A stretch of 64,000 nt of DNA from NCBI GenBank assembly GCA_963789005.1, contig CAWBIZ010000009.1:124001-188000 (forward strand), in the 5' to 3' direction. Of this stretch, positions 42,020-50,436 are shown piece by piece. This stretch comes from DASSUW01 sp963789005. GTDB taxonomy: Bacteria > Actinomycetota > Thermoleophilia > Solirubrobacterales > Solirubrobacteraceae. Numbering within the stretch: position 1 is the first letter of the stretch; each line of letters opens with the position of its first letter. A program made the translations under genes and the position numbers. Under the pieces are notes generated by a model. The model ran no database searches. It was not told the origin of the DNA and was given only the letters and a program-made list of their open reading frames with translations.

Positions 42020-42910
42020 TCATGCCGTGGCCGGGCGCGGCGATGCAAGCCGCGGCAGCCGTGGGAGCGCGAGCGCCAGCAGGCCCGCGAGCACGCAGGC
42101 CCCGCCCGCCGCGGACAGCCCGGTGACCGGCTCGGCGAGCACGACCGCGCCCAGCACCCCGGCGGTCAGCGGCTCGGCCAGGGTGAGCGTCGCGGTCTCG
42201 GACGCGCTCAGCCGCTTCAGCCCGCGCGCGAAGAGCACGTAGGCGAGCGCGGTCGGGATCACGCCGAGGAAGAGCGCGAGCCCGACGCCGTCGGCCTGCA
42301 TCAGCCAGCCGGGCTCGCTGGCGGCCAGTACCGGGAGGAGCACGAGGGCGCCGAGCCCGAAGGCGGCGGCCATCACCGTCTCGGGCGCGTGACCCGCCTG
42401 CAGCAGACGCTTGGCCGAGAGCGTGTAGGTGGCGTACGCCGCGCCCGCGGTGACCGCGAGCGCGACGCCGGGCAGGGACACGCTCGCCTCGCCGCCGGCC
42501 AGGGCGAGCAGCACCACGCCGGCGCATGCGAGCGCGGTGGCGACGGTCCAGCGCGCCGACGGCCGCCGCCGGTCGAGCACCCACTCGAACAGCCCGGCGA
42601 GCGTGGGCGCCGAGCCGAGGGCCACGATCGTCCCGACCGCCACGCCGGTGTCGGCCACCGCGGCGAAGAACGCGAGCTGGTAGACGGCGACGCCGCCGAC
42701 CGCGGCCAGCACCGGCCCGCGGGCCCACGGCCGCGCGCGGAACCCGCTCCCCCGCAGCAGCACGAGGGCGACGAGCAGCGTGCCGCCGACGAGGATCCGA
42801 GCGGCGCCCACGCCGGCGGGGTCGGTGCCGTCGGGGCCGAGCGCCTGGGCGGTGCCGGTGGTGGCGAAGCACAGGGCGGCGAGCAGGACCTGGAAGCGAG
42901 CGGTCGCCAT
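42020..42910 (-). CDS. EamA/DMT-family exporter
   Basis: 296 residues with ten predicted membrane helices in two EamA repeats (first: LLAALCFATTGTAQAL...; second: PGVALAVTAGAAYATYTLSAKRLL, then FLGVIPTALAYVLFARGL and TLAEPLTAGVLGAVVLAEPV). Drug/metabolite exporters of this type move amino acids or other small metabolites. ATG 42910 is chosen; GTG 42928 is a minor alternative. Confidence 0.9.
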   Translation of the reverse strand: MATARFQVLLAALCFATTGTAQALGPDGTDPAGVGAARILVGGTLLVALVLLRGSGFRARPWARGPVLAAVGGVAVYQLAFFAAVADTGVAVGTIVALGSAPTLAGLFEWVLDRRRPSARWTVATALACAGVVLLALAGGEASVSLPGVALAVTAGAAYATYTLSAKRLLQAGHAPETVMAAAFGLGALVLLPVLAASEPGWLMQADGVGLALFLGVIPTALAYVLFARGLKRLSASETATLTLAEPLTAGVLGAVVLAEPVTGLSAAGGACVLAGLLALALPRLPRLASPRPATA

Positions 42911-42973
42911 GCCACGGGATTGTTCCACAATTCGACAATCACATCAACCGGGCGACCCGCCGTGACAGATCAT

Positions 42974-43021
42974 GGGGTCTCACCCCTGTAGTCGCGGAGG
43001 CTCAAGGGGTCTGACCCCCTT
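42974..43021. repeat. Two GGGGTC-type palindromes upstream of the SDR gene
   Basis: GGGGT-CTC-ACCCC (42974-42986) and AAGGGGTC-T-GACCCC(CTT) (43004-43021) lie in the 123-base gap between the divergent EamA and SDR genes. Related palindromes occur at 58776-58787 (GGGTC-CT-GACCC) and around the recJ stop. A TAGGGT hexamer (43021-43026) directly follows and ends 7 bases before the SDR ATG, so the second palindrome overlaps the -35/-10 area and may be an operator. Confidence 0.5.
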
Positions 43022-43033
43022 AGGGTTCGGGGC

Positions 43034-43804
43034 ATGGATCTGGGGCTCGGAGGGAGCGGCGTGCTCGTCACCGGCGGCTCGGGCGGGATCGGAGCCGCCA
43101 CCGCGCGGTTGCTGGCCGCCGAGGGCGCTCGCGTGGGCGTGCACTACCACTCGAACGTGGCTGCGGCGGAGGCGCTCGCGGGCGAGATCGGCGGCGTCGC
43201 GCTGCGGGCCGACCTGCGTGCGGAGGCCGACGCCGACGCCCTCGTCCCCGCCGCGGTCGACGCTCTCGGACGCCTCGACGCGTGCGTGGCGTGCGCGGGC
43301 GTGTGGCCGGCCGAGGACGTGCCGGTCGCCCGCATGCCGCTCGAGCGCTGGCGCGCGACGCTCGACGCCAACCTCACCGCCACGTTCCTCACGGCGCGCG
43401 CCTACGGCCGCCACGTCGCCGAAACCGGGGCCGGCTCGCTCGTGCTGGTGGCCTCGACGGCCGGCGTGTTCGGCGAGGCCGGCCACGCCGACTACGCGGC
43501 CGCGAAGGCCGCGATCGCCCACGGGCTCGCCCTCTCGCTCAAGAACGAGGTCGTGCGGGAGGCGCCGCACGCGCGGGTGAACGTCGTCGCGCCCGGCTGG
43601 ACGGTGTCGCCGATGACGGCGGACCGGCTCACCGAGGAGGCCGTGGCGGAGGTGACGGCCACGATGGCGCTCCGCAAGGTCGCGTCCACCGAGGACATCG
43701 CGCGCACGATCGCGTTCCTGTGCTCGCCGGTGGCGTCCGGGCACGTCAGCGGGCAGGTCATCACGGTGGCCGGCGGCATGGAGGGCCGGCTGCTCCACCC
43801 TTGA
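43034..43804 (+). CDS. Short-chain dehydrogenase/reductase
   Basis: 256 residues, NAD(P)-dependent oxidoreductase of the classical SDR type: VLVTGGSGGIGAATARLLA, the catalytic Ser region LVLVASTAGVFGEAG with YAAAKAA (Tyr and Lys), the NVVAPGWTVSPM loop and C-terminal SGQVITVAGGM. Substrate unknown. Its stop overlaps the TTG start of the DNA ligase gene. Confidence 0.92.
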   Translation: MDLGLGGSGVLVTGGSGGIGAATARLLAAEGARVGVHYHSNVAAAEALAGEIGGVALRADLRAEADADALVPAAVDALGRLDACVACAGVWPAEDVPVARMPLERWRATLDANLTATFLTARAYGRHVAETGAGSLVLVASTAGVFGEAGHADYAAAKAAIAHGLALSLKNEVVREAPHARVNVVAPGWTVSPMTADRLTEEAVAEVTATMALRKVASTEDIARTIAFLCSPVASGHVSGQVITVAGGMEGRLLHP

Positions 43805-45315
43805 GGCTCCTCGACCTCGTCGACGCGTCGGCCGCGGTGCGCGCGGCATCGGCCCGCAACGTCAAGGTGCAGACGCTCGCGGAGCTGCTGCGCGGCGTCT
43901 CGCCGGACGAGACCGCGGCCGTGGTCGCGTGGCTGTCGGGGGAGCTGACCCAGCGGCAGATCGGCGTCGGCTGGGCCGCGCTCCGGGACCTGCCGTCGCC
44001 GGCCGCCGAGCCGGCGGCGCTCGAGGTGGCGCACGTCGAGGAGGCGTTCACGCGCATCGGCGCGCTCGCCGGGCCGGGCTCGCAGGCGGCGCGGCGCGAC
44101 GCCGTGCGCGACCTGCTCGCTCGCGCCACCGAAGCCGAGCAGCGCTTCCTGGTGGCGCTGCTGCTCGGCGACCTCGGGCAGGGCGCGCTCGCGGGCGTGA
44201 TGGCGGACGCGGTGGCCAAGGCGGCTGGCGTGCCGCTCGCGGACGTGCGGCGCGCGCTGATGCTGCGCGGCGACCTCGGCGCCGTCGCCGCGGTCGCGCT
44301 CGCCGAGGGGTCGCCTGGCCTGGCGCGGATCGCGCTCGAGCTGCTGCGGCCGGTGCAGCCGATGCTCGCCGCGCCCGGCGACGACCTCGACGCGGCGCTG
44401 GAGCGGATCAGCCCGGCGGCCGTGGAGTTCAAGCTCGACGGCGTGCGGGTCCAGGTGCACCGCCGCGGCGACGAGGTCCGCGTCTTCTCCCGCACGCTCG
44501 ACGACGTGACCGCGCGCGTGCCCGAGGTCGTGCGCGCCGCGCTCGCCCTGCCGGCCGACACGCTCGTGCTCGACGGCGAGGCGATCGCCCTCCGGGCCGA
44601 CGGGCGGCCGGAGCCGTTCCAGGTGACCGCGAGCCGCTTCGGCACGCGGCGCCCCGCCGCCGCGGCGCCGCTCACGGCGCTCTTCTTCGACGTGCTGCAC
44701 GCGGGCGGCGAGGACCTGCTCGACCGCCCGGGGTCGGAGCGCTTCGCCGCGCTCGCCGACCTGGTCCCGGAGCCGGGGCGCGTCCCGCGGGCGGCGGCGG
44801 CCGGCGCCGCGGCGGCGCGCGCGGTGCTCGACGACGCGCTCGCGCTCGGCCACGAGGGCGTGATCGTCAAGTCGCTCGAGGCGCCGTACGCGGCCGGCCG
44901 CCGTGGCGCGGGGTGGCTGAAGGTCAAGCCGAGGCACACGCTCGACCTCGTCGTGCTGGCGGCCGAGTGGGGCCACGGCCGCCGCCGCGGCCGGCTCAGC
45001 AACCTCCATCTCGGCGCCCGCGAGCCGGGCGGCGGGCCCGGTCATGTGATGCTCGGCAAGACCTTCAAGGGCCTCACCGACCGGATGCTCGAGTGGCAGA
45101 CGTCGCGGCTGCTCGAGCTCGAGATCGGGCGCGAGGGCCACGTGGTGCACGTGCGCCCGGAGCTGGTCGTCGAGATCGCGTTCGACGGCATCCAGACCAG
45201 CACGCGCTACCCGGGCGGGGTGGCGCTGCGCTTCGCTCGCGTGCTCCGCCACCGGCCCGACAAGCCCGCCGCCGAGGCCGACACGCTCGACGCGGTGCTC
45301 GCCGTCCGGGGGTAG
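43801..45315 (+). CDS. ATP-dependent DNA ligase (LigB-like)
   Basis: 504 residues. N-terminal DNA-binding domain (VKVQTLAELLRGVSPDE...), adenylation domain with the lysine nucleophile in AVEFKLDGVRVQVHRRG (KxDG), VLDGEAIALRADG, FFDVLHAGGEDLL, GHEGVIVKSLEAPY and GWLKVKPRHTLDLVVLAAEWG, then an OB fold. Actinobacteria carry such extra ligases besides NAD-dependent LigA; roles lie in repair. The TTG start at 43801 overlaps the SDR stop (TTGA) and agrees with the onset of conserved sequence. Confidence 0.93.
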   Translation: MRLLDLVDASAAVRAASARNVKVQTLAELLRGVSPDETAAVVAWLSGELTQRQIGVGWAALRDLPSPAAEPAALEVAHVEEAFTRIGALAGPGSQAARRDAVRDLLARATEAEQRFLVALLLGDLGQGALAGVMADAVAKAAGVPLADVRRALMLRGDLGAVAAVALAEGSPGLARIALELLRPVQPMLAAPGDDLDAALERISPAAVEFKLDGVRVQVHRRGDEVRVFSRTLDDVTARVPEVVRAALALPADTLVLDGEAIALRADGRPEPFQVTASRFGTRRPAAAAPLTALFFDVLHAGGEDLLDRPGSERFAALADLVPEPGRVPRAAAAGAAAARAVLDDALALGHEGVIVKSLEAPYAAGRRGAGWLKVKPRHTLDLVVLAAEWGHGRRRGRLSNLHLGAREPGGGPGHVMLGKTFKGLTDRMLEWQTSRLLELEIGREGHVVHVRPELVVEIAFDGIQTSTRYPGGVALRFARVLRHRPDKPAAEADTLDAVLAVRG

Positions 45316-45325
45316 ACTTCCGGCC

Positions 45326-45484
45326 ATGCTGATGGCGCTCAGCGAGGCCTGGACCTTCTCGATCGGCCTGATCGCGATCTTCGGCGTCATCTTCCCCGCG
45401 CTGATGACCGGATTGATCGTGTTCGCGGTCGCCCAGGCGCTCGGCGAGCGCCAGCAGAACGAGGCGCGGCGCCACCGGCGCTAG
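45326..45484 (+). CDS. Small single-pass membrane protein (52 residues)
   Basis: ATG 45326 to TAG 45484 encodes MLMALSEAWTFSIGLIAIFG followed by a hydrophobic helix to about residue 37 and a basic, Gln/Arg-rich tail (ERQQNEARRHRR). A TAGACT hexamer, which includes the ligase stop codon, ends 7 bases before the ATG, the same layout as other starts here. Function unknown. Confidence 0.6.
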   Translation: MLMALSEAWTFSIGLIAIFGVIFPALMTGLIVFAVAQALGERQQNEARRHRR

Positions 45485-45491
45485 CGTCCGG

Positions 45492-46610
45492 CTAGAACAC
45501 GCCGGTCAGCAGCAGCCCGACGGCTGCGAGGAGGGCCGCGACCATCGCGAGCGCGATGACGCGGACCATCCAGAGGCCGCCGCCGGACGACGGCGGGGCG
45601 ATCCGGCCGGTGGTGAACGGCTGCGGGGTCACGCGGACGGTCGGGCGAGGCTCGGGGTCGGTGCGGATCGCCAGCTCGCGCTCGAGGCGCTTGCGATCCG
45701 AGCGCGCCGTCACCAGCTCGGCCTCGACGCGCTCGCGCCCCGCGCGGGCCGCGGTGAGCTCGGCCAGGAGCCGCTCCCGGTCGGCCCAGGCACCCGCGAG
45801 CTCGGCCTCGAGCCGCTGCTGCTCGGCCCGGACGGCGGCCACCTCCTCATCCAGCTGCGGGCGCGCAGCCTCGACGGCCGGTGGCCCGACCTCCGGCTCG
45901 GCGAGCACGTCGTGTTCCACGGTCGCGCCCAGCAGCCGCTCGCGCGCCTCGTCTCGCTCGGCCTCGACCCGGGCGTAGCTCGCGCGCGCGGCGGTGAGCT
46001 GGCGGCGCGCCAGGTCGAGGGCCGCCTCGGTGTCGCGGGCCCGCTCGAGAGCGCGGTCGGCGGCCTCCTGGGCGCGCTCGCGCTGGCGGTACTCGTCGTT
46101 GACGAGCCGCTCGCCGTCGGCGCGGGCCTGCTCGGCGGCGGCCAGGGCGCGCTCGCGCTCGGCGCGCAGGCGCTCGAGCTCGCCGGATTCGGTGGTCGCG
46201 GTGTCGAGCGCGGCCTGCAAGGCGCGCCGCTCGCGCGTGGCGGCCGTGAGCTCCTCGCGGGTGCGCTCGAGCTCCGACGGGCGGCGCGCGCGTGCGGGAG
46301 TGCTGGGCGGCGGCTTATGGCCCGGGAGCGGGAGCTCGACGACCAGCTCGCGGCCGACCTCGAGCTCGGCGCGCTCGACGTCCAGCGCGCCGCCGTCCCA
46401 GGCGAACGCGGCAAACCACGGATCGCCGTCTTCGGCGGCCCACGGCTTGTGGTCGAGCACGGCGACGAGCCGCCGCCGCGACTCGCCGCGGTGGAGCCAC
46501 AGGACCGGACGCACGAAGCGCCGTCCGCGCAGCCCGTGCCAGTGCCCGGAAACCTCGAGACGGTCGCCGACGGCGCCGAAACGCTCCACCACGAAGGTGG
46601 GCTCGGTCAC
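45492..46610 (-). CDS. Tail-anchored coiled-coil protein, paralogue B
   Basis: About 372 residues with the same architecture as 38382-39710: N-terminal domain (FVVERFGAVGDRLEVSGHWHG, RFVRPVLWLHRGESRRRLVAVL split here, WFAAFAWDGG, AELEVGRELVVELPLP), a coiled coil from about 105 to 320, and a C-terminal membrane helix (LWMVRVIALAMVAALLAAVG). I place the start at GTG 46610 by alignment to paralogue A; TTG 46637, 9 bases after a TAGCCT hexamer, would add nine residues. Unknown function. Confidence 0.75.
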   Translation of the reverse strand: MTEPTFVVERFGAVGDRLEVSGHWHGLRGRRFVRPVLWLHRGESRRRLVAVLDHKPWAAEDGDPWFAAFAWDGGALDVERAELEVGRELVVELPLPGHKPPPSTPARARRPSELERTREELTAATRERRALQAALDTATTESGELERLRAERERALAAAEQARADGERLVNDEYRQRERAQEAADRALERARDTEAALDLARRQLTAARASYARVEAERDEARERLLGATVEHDVLAEPEVGPPAVEAARPQLDEEVAAVRAEQQRLEAELAGAWADRERLLAELTAARAGRERVEAELVTARSDRKRLERELAIRTDPEPRPTVRVTPQPFTTGRIAPPSSGGGLWMVRVIALAMVAALLAAVGLLLTGVF

Positions 46611-46755
46611 CGTCGTATCCGCGATCGTCGCGCCCAAAGTCCCTGCAGGCTAGCGCCTTCGGCGATGTCGCCGCGCGCCTGAAACGCCGTGCACGCCAGC
46701 GCCCTGGACGAAAGACCGGGTTTGAGCACAACAACACTCGGTCACTACTGACACT

Positions 46756-48378
46756 ATGTCTCCGCTGCTCAGCGTGCGGGCGCCGGTCAGCGTCAACGCG
46801 CGGCTGCTCGCGGCCTGCGCGGTCACGGCAGGGCTCGCCGCGCTGGTGGCTCTGAGCGTTGGCGGCCGCGCCGAGACGTCGGCCGCCGTTCCCGTGACGC
46901 TCGCGATCGGCGCCGTCTGCGCCGCGCTCGTCGCCCATCTGCTGCACGCGTCCGCCCGCGCGGTGACGGACCACCGCCTGCGCTGGATGGCCGCCGGCGT
47001 CACGGTCGCGCTCGCGGGCCTGGTCGCGGCCGTGCTCGGCCAGCCGGCGCTGTTCCCCGACGGCGGCCTGGTCGACCAGGGCGCCGACGCCGCCGCCGCC
47101 CGCTACCTGATCTGGCATGCGGCCCTCCTGACCGCGGGTGCGCTCGCGCTCGCCGGCGTCCCCGCCCGCCCAAGAGCGCTCGCGGCCTCCACAACCGGCG
47201 GCTTCGCGCTGCTCGCCTACGCGTCGCTCTCCCCCTCCCCGCTCGGCGATCTGACCGCCGCCGACGGCGCCTACCAGCCCGCTTTGCGCACCGCGGTCGC
47301 GCTGCTGGCCGGCGGCCAGCTCGTCGTCGCCGCCGCGTGGTGGCGGCGCGCCGAGGGAGCCCCGACCTGGGGCGAGGTGTGCGTGATCGCCCTGACCGCG
47401 CTGTCGGGTCTCGACACCGGCGCGTACCTGTTCGCCACGGAGTCCTACGCCGGTGCGTGGTGGGCCAGCCTCACGCTCCTCGCCGGCCAGTTCGCGATCC
47501 CCGCCGTCGGCCTGGTGATCGGCTTCGTCGCCGTCGCCGACCGGCTGCGCGAGCTCCAGGACGAGCTCGGCCGCGGCCTCGACGCCGAGCGCGAGCGCGC
47601 CGAGCGCGAGGAGGAGATCGCCGGCCTCGACCGCCGCCACCGCGAGCAGGCGCGCGAGCGGATCGCCCGGCTCATCGCCGGCGACGGGCTCGACGTCGCG
47701 CTGCAGCCGATCTTCGCGCTCGACAGCGGCGGCGTCGTCGGCGCCGAGGCGCTGGCGCGGTTCACCGACGCCCGCGGCGAGCCGCTGCCGACCGAGGAGA
47801 CGTTCGTCGACGCGCACGCGCTCGGCCTCGGCACCGAGCTCGAGCTGGCCGTGGTCGAGCTCGCCATCGGCCGCGAGGACCGCCTCCCGGACGGCCTCTA
47901 CCTGGCGTGCAACGTCTCCCCCTCCGTGCTCATCCAGCCCGAGCTCGCCGCGCTCATGGCCGCCGGCGATCGCCCGCTCGTCGTCGAGCTGACCGAGCAC
48001 CACGCGGTCGAGGACTACGCCGAGCTCGACGCCGCACTCGCGCGCCTCCGCACGCTCGGGGTCCGCGTGGCGGTCGACGACGTCGGCTCGGGCTTCGCCT
48101 CCTTCCACCACGTCACGCGCGTCAAGCCGGAGATCCTCAAGCTCGACCGCACGCTCGTGAGCGGCATCGACGAGGACCCGGTACGCCAGTCGCTCGCCGC
48201 GGCGATCGTCGGCTTCGCCGGCGACGTCGGCGCGACGGTCGTCTCGGAGGGCATCGAGTCCGAGGGCGAGCTGACGTGCCTCGTCGAGCTCGCCGTCGGC
48301 TGCGGGCAGGGCTTCTTCCTCGGGCGGCCGGAGCTCGGCCCAGTCGAGTCGCGCGTCGCCCAGCTCACCGCCCGCTGA
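46756..48378 (+). CDS. Membrane-anchored EAL-domain protein (putative c-di-GMP phosphodiesterase)
   Basis: 540 residues. The first 265 hold about eight membrane helices, then a short charged coiled coil (ERERAEREEEIAGLDRRHRE) leads to an EAL domain (about 300-540). Key residues seem present: GAEALARF (EAL motif), ACNVSPSVL (metal-binding Asn), VVELTEHH (Glu), VAVDDVGSGFAS (DD pair), LKLDRTLV (catalytic Lys) and SEGIESEGE, GQGFFLGRP. So it is likely to hydrolyse c-di-GMP, the ligand inferred for the riboswitch at 58.7 kb. No GGDEF domain. The 145-base upstream gap (46611-46755) has no clear structure. Confidence 0.9.
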   Translation: MSPLLSVRAPVSVNARLLAACAVTAGLAALVALSVGGRAETSAAVPVTLAIGAVCAALVAHLLHASARAVTDHRLRWMAAGVTVALAGLVAAVLGQPALFPDGGLVDQGADAAAARYLIWHAALLTAGALALAGVPARPRALAASTTGGFALLAYASLSPSPLGDLTAADGAYQPALRTAVALLAGGQLVVAAAWWRRAEGAPTWGEVCVIALTALSGLDTGAYLFATESYAGAWWASLTLLAGQFAIPAVGLVIGFVAVADRLRELQDELGRGLDAERERAEREEEIAGLDRRHREQARERIARLIAGDGLDVALQPIFALDSGGVVGAEALARFTDARGEPLPTEETFVDAHALGLGTELELAVVELAIGREDRLPDGLYLACNVSPSVLIQPELAALMAAGDRPLVVELTEHHAVEDYAELDAALARLRTLGVRVAVDDVGSGFASFHHVTRVKPEILKLDRTLVSGIDEDPVRQSLAAAIVGFAGDVGATVVSEGIESEGELTCLVELAVGCGQGFFLGRPELGPVESRVAQLTAR

Positions 48379-48392
48379 GCGATACTTCGGCC

Positions 48393-49361
48393 GTGATCGT
48401 CGACTGCGCTGTGTACGAGGACGGCTGCCGCTGTGCGGGCGATCTGCCGCTCGCCGACGCCGGCGAGGCCGCCCAGCGCGACGGCTCGTTCGTGTGGATC
48501 GGCGTCTTCGAGCCCTCCGAGCAGGAGTTCGACGCCGTCGCGCGCGAGTTCGACCTGCACGAGCTGGCGGTCGAGGACGCCGTCAACGCGCACCAGCGGC
48601 CCAAGCTCGAGGTCTACGGCGACACCCTGTTCGTCGTCCTCAAGACCGTCCGCTACGTGCACGACCGCCACGACGTCGAGACCGGCGAGGTCCTGCTGTT
48701 CGTCAACCGCGACTTCGTCGTCTCCGTCCGGCACGGGGAGAGCAAGCTGCACGACGTGCGGCTGCAGATCGAGCGGCGGCCCGACCTCCTGCGCTGCGGT
48801 GCCGGCGCCGTGCTGTACGCGGTCGTCGACCGCGTCGTGGACGACTACGAGCCGGTCGTGCAGGCGGTGGAGGCCGACATCCAAGACGTCGAGCACGAGG
48901 TCTTCGCGCCCACGCGCAGCAACCCCGCCGAGCGCATCTACACGCTCGAGCGCGAGGTGCTCGACCTCCACCGCGCCGTCACCCCGCTCACCCCGGCGAT
49001 CGACAAGCTCGCGCGCGGCCACTACGACCTGATCGACCCGGAGCTGCGCACCTACTTCCGCGACGCGCACGACCACATCCTGCGCGTCAACGGCCGCATC
49101 GAGGCCTTCCGCGACCTGCTCTCGAGCGCGCTGCAGGCCAACCTCACGCAGGCCGCCGTGCGCCAGAACGAGGACATGCGCAAGATCTCTGCCTGGGTGG
49201 CGATCCTGGCGGTCCCGACCGGCGTCGCCGCGATCTACGGCATGAACTTCGACCATATGCCCGAGCTCGAGTGGGCCTACGGCTACCCGCTCGTGCTCGG
49301 CCTGACGGCGGTCATCTGCCTGATGCTCTACTGGCGCTTCCGGCGCTCGGGCTGGCTCTGA
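48393..49361 (+). CDS. corA: CorA-family magnesium/divalent cation transporter
   Basis: 322 residues: cytoplasmic funnel domain, long stalk helix, then two C-terminal membrane helices with the signature YGMNFDHMPEL (GMN selectivity motif and acidic MPEL loop). The tail RFRRSGWL is basic as usual. GTG 48393 is preceded by GATACT at 6 bases, suggesting a leaderless mRNA. Confidence 0.95.
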   Translation: MIVDCAVYEDGCRCAGDLPLADAGEAAQRDGSFVWIGVFEPSEQEFDAVAREFDLHELAVEDAVNAHQRPKLEVYGDTLFVVLKTVRYVHDRHDVETGEVLLFVNRDFVVSVRHGESKLHDVRLQIERRPDLLRCGAGAVLYAVVDRVVDDYEPVVQAVEADIQDVEHEVFAPTRSNPAERIYTLEREVLDLHRAVTPLTPAIDKLARGHYDLIDPELRTYFRDAHDHILRVNGRIEAFRDLLSSALQANLTQAAVRQNEDMRKISAWVAILAVPTGVAAIYGMNFDHMPELEWAYGYPLVLGLTAVICLMLYWRFRRSGWL

Positions 49362-49378
49362 CCGGGTAGGCCGGTCTC

Positions 49379-49582
49379 ATGACGAGCACCACACAGCTGG
49401 GCCAGGCGGCCCTCCCGAGCTGGCGCGGCAAGGTCGCCGACGCCGTTGCCACCCCCGCGTCCAAGCGCACGCCGTGGTCGGAGGACCAGGTGCGCGCCGC
49501 GGTCGGCGTCACATTCTTCGCGCTCGCGACGTTCTACGTCGTGAGCACCGCGGTGAAGATGATCAGGACGGCTCGAGCCTGA
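49379..49582 (+). CDS. Small single-pass membrane protein (67 residues)
   Basis: A basic, soluble N-terminus (about 1-40) and one membrane helix (AAVGVTFFALATFYVVSTAV) with a basic tail. Starts 17 bases after corA and may be co-transcribed with it. TAGGCC lies 6 bases upstream of the ATG. No known family. Confidence 0.55.
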   Translation: MTSTTQLGQAALPSWRGKVADAVATPASKRTPWSEDQVRAAVGVTFFALATFYVVSTAVKMIRTARA

Positions 49583-49584
49583 GG

Positions 49585-50430
49585 TCAGGCGGCGGCGCGA
49601 GCGGCGCCGCCGGCCCACTCGAGCGCCTCGCCGTAGGCGCCGGCGAGCTCGGTGCCCGCAGCGGGGAACTCGCCCTGCTCGTACGCCATCACGGTGGTGA
49701 GCAGCTCGCCCTTGGGCCCTTCGCGGCTCAGCAGGGCGGTGCGGATCTCGTCGGAGAACGGCAGCGTCTCGAGCACGTCGTCCATCGGCGCGTCGAGCAG
49801 CGCGTCGGCGACCGAGAAGAGGCCGACGGTGAAGTGGGCGTCGGCGGCGTCCCCACCGAGCTTCTCGCACATGCGCGCGCGCTGGAGGGCGAGCTCGATC
49901 AGCTCCTCGGGGGCGCCGGAGGCGGAGGCGAGCGCCATCACGGTCGCCCAGCGGCGCACCGTCGCGGTGCCGAGCAGGGTGAGCGCCTCGTGCACGGACT
50001 CGACGTTGCGGGGGAGCGCGAAGAAGGCGGAGTTGACGTACCGCAGGAGCTTCAGCGAGAGCCCGACGTCGGAGCTGATCGCGGCATCGAGCTGCTCGAA
50101 GGTGGCGTCGGGCGCGGCGACCTCGGCGAGCGTGCGCAGCGCGGCGACCCCGCCGGTGCCGACACGGCGCTGGCGGGTGAGGTCGGGCTTGGCGTAGAAG
50201 TCGCCCTGGAAGAGCGTGAAGCCGAGCGCACGGGCGCGGACGACCTCGGCGGGGCTGGCGACGCCGGTGGCGACCAGGGTCAGCCCGGCGGCGAGCGGCG
50301 CCTCGAGGGCGGCGCGCAGCTCCTCGTCGCGGCGGCCGGCGAGCCGCTCGAGCCCGATGTCGCCGAACGCGTCGAGCAGCAGCCCGGCGGTGGCCTGCGG
50401 CCCGGCGACGCCGGCGGCGTCGTCGACCAC
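49585..50430 (-). CDS. EAL-remnant/HDOD protein, C-terminal part of an interrupted gene
   Basis: 281 residues as read from GTG 50430. The first part keeps EAL-like pieces (ATAGLLLDAFGDIGLERLAG, LTLVATGVASPAEVVRARAL then GFTLFQGDFYAKP) but lacks the catalytic centre of EAL domains; the rest is an HDOD domain (LDAAISSDVGLSLKLLRYVN, SVHEALTLLGTATVRRWATV). Such YuxH-like EAL-HDOD proteins are signalling scaffolds. The frame is continuous with the 104-residue ORF upstream apart from one TAG at 50437-50439, lying where relatives have Tyr in V-V-G-Y-E-L. The two parts were probably one gene of about 389 codons. Confidence 0.75.
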   Translation of the reverse strand: MVDDAAGVAGPQATAGLLLDAFGDIGLERLAGRRDEELRAALEAPLAAGLTLVATGVASPAEVVRARALGFTLFQGDFYAKPDLTRQRRVGTGGVAALRTLAEVAAPDATFEQLDAAISSDVGLSLKLLRYVNSAFFALPRNVESVHEALTLLGTATVRRWATVMALASASGAPEELIELALQRARMCEKLGGDAADAHFTVGLFSVADALLDAPMDDVLETLPFSDEIRTALLSREGPKGELLTTVMAYEQGEFPAAGTELAGAYGEALEWAGGAARAAA

Positions 50431-50436
50431 GAGCTC

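Noticed and set aside
42938..42960. AT-rich patch as a phage attachment site
   Set aside because: No tRNA gene, integrase or direct repeat is near it; it is better explained as the promoter region between divergent genes.
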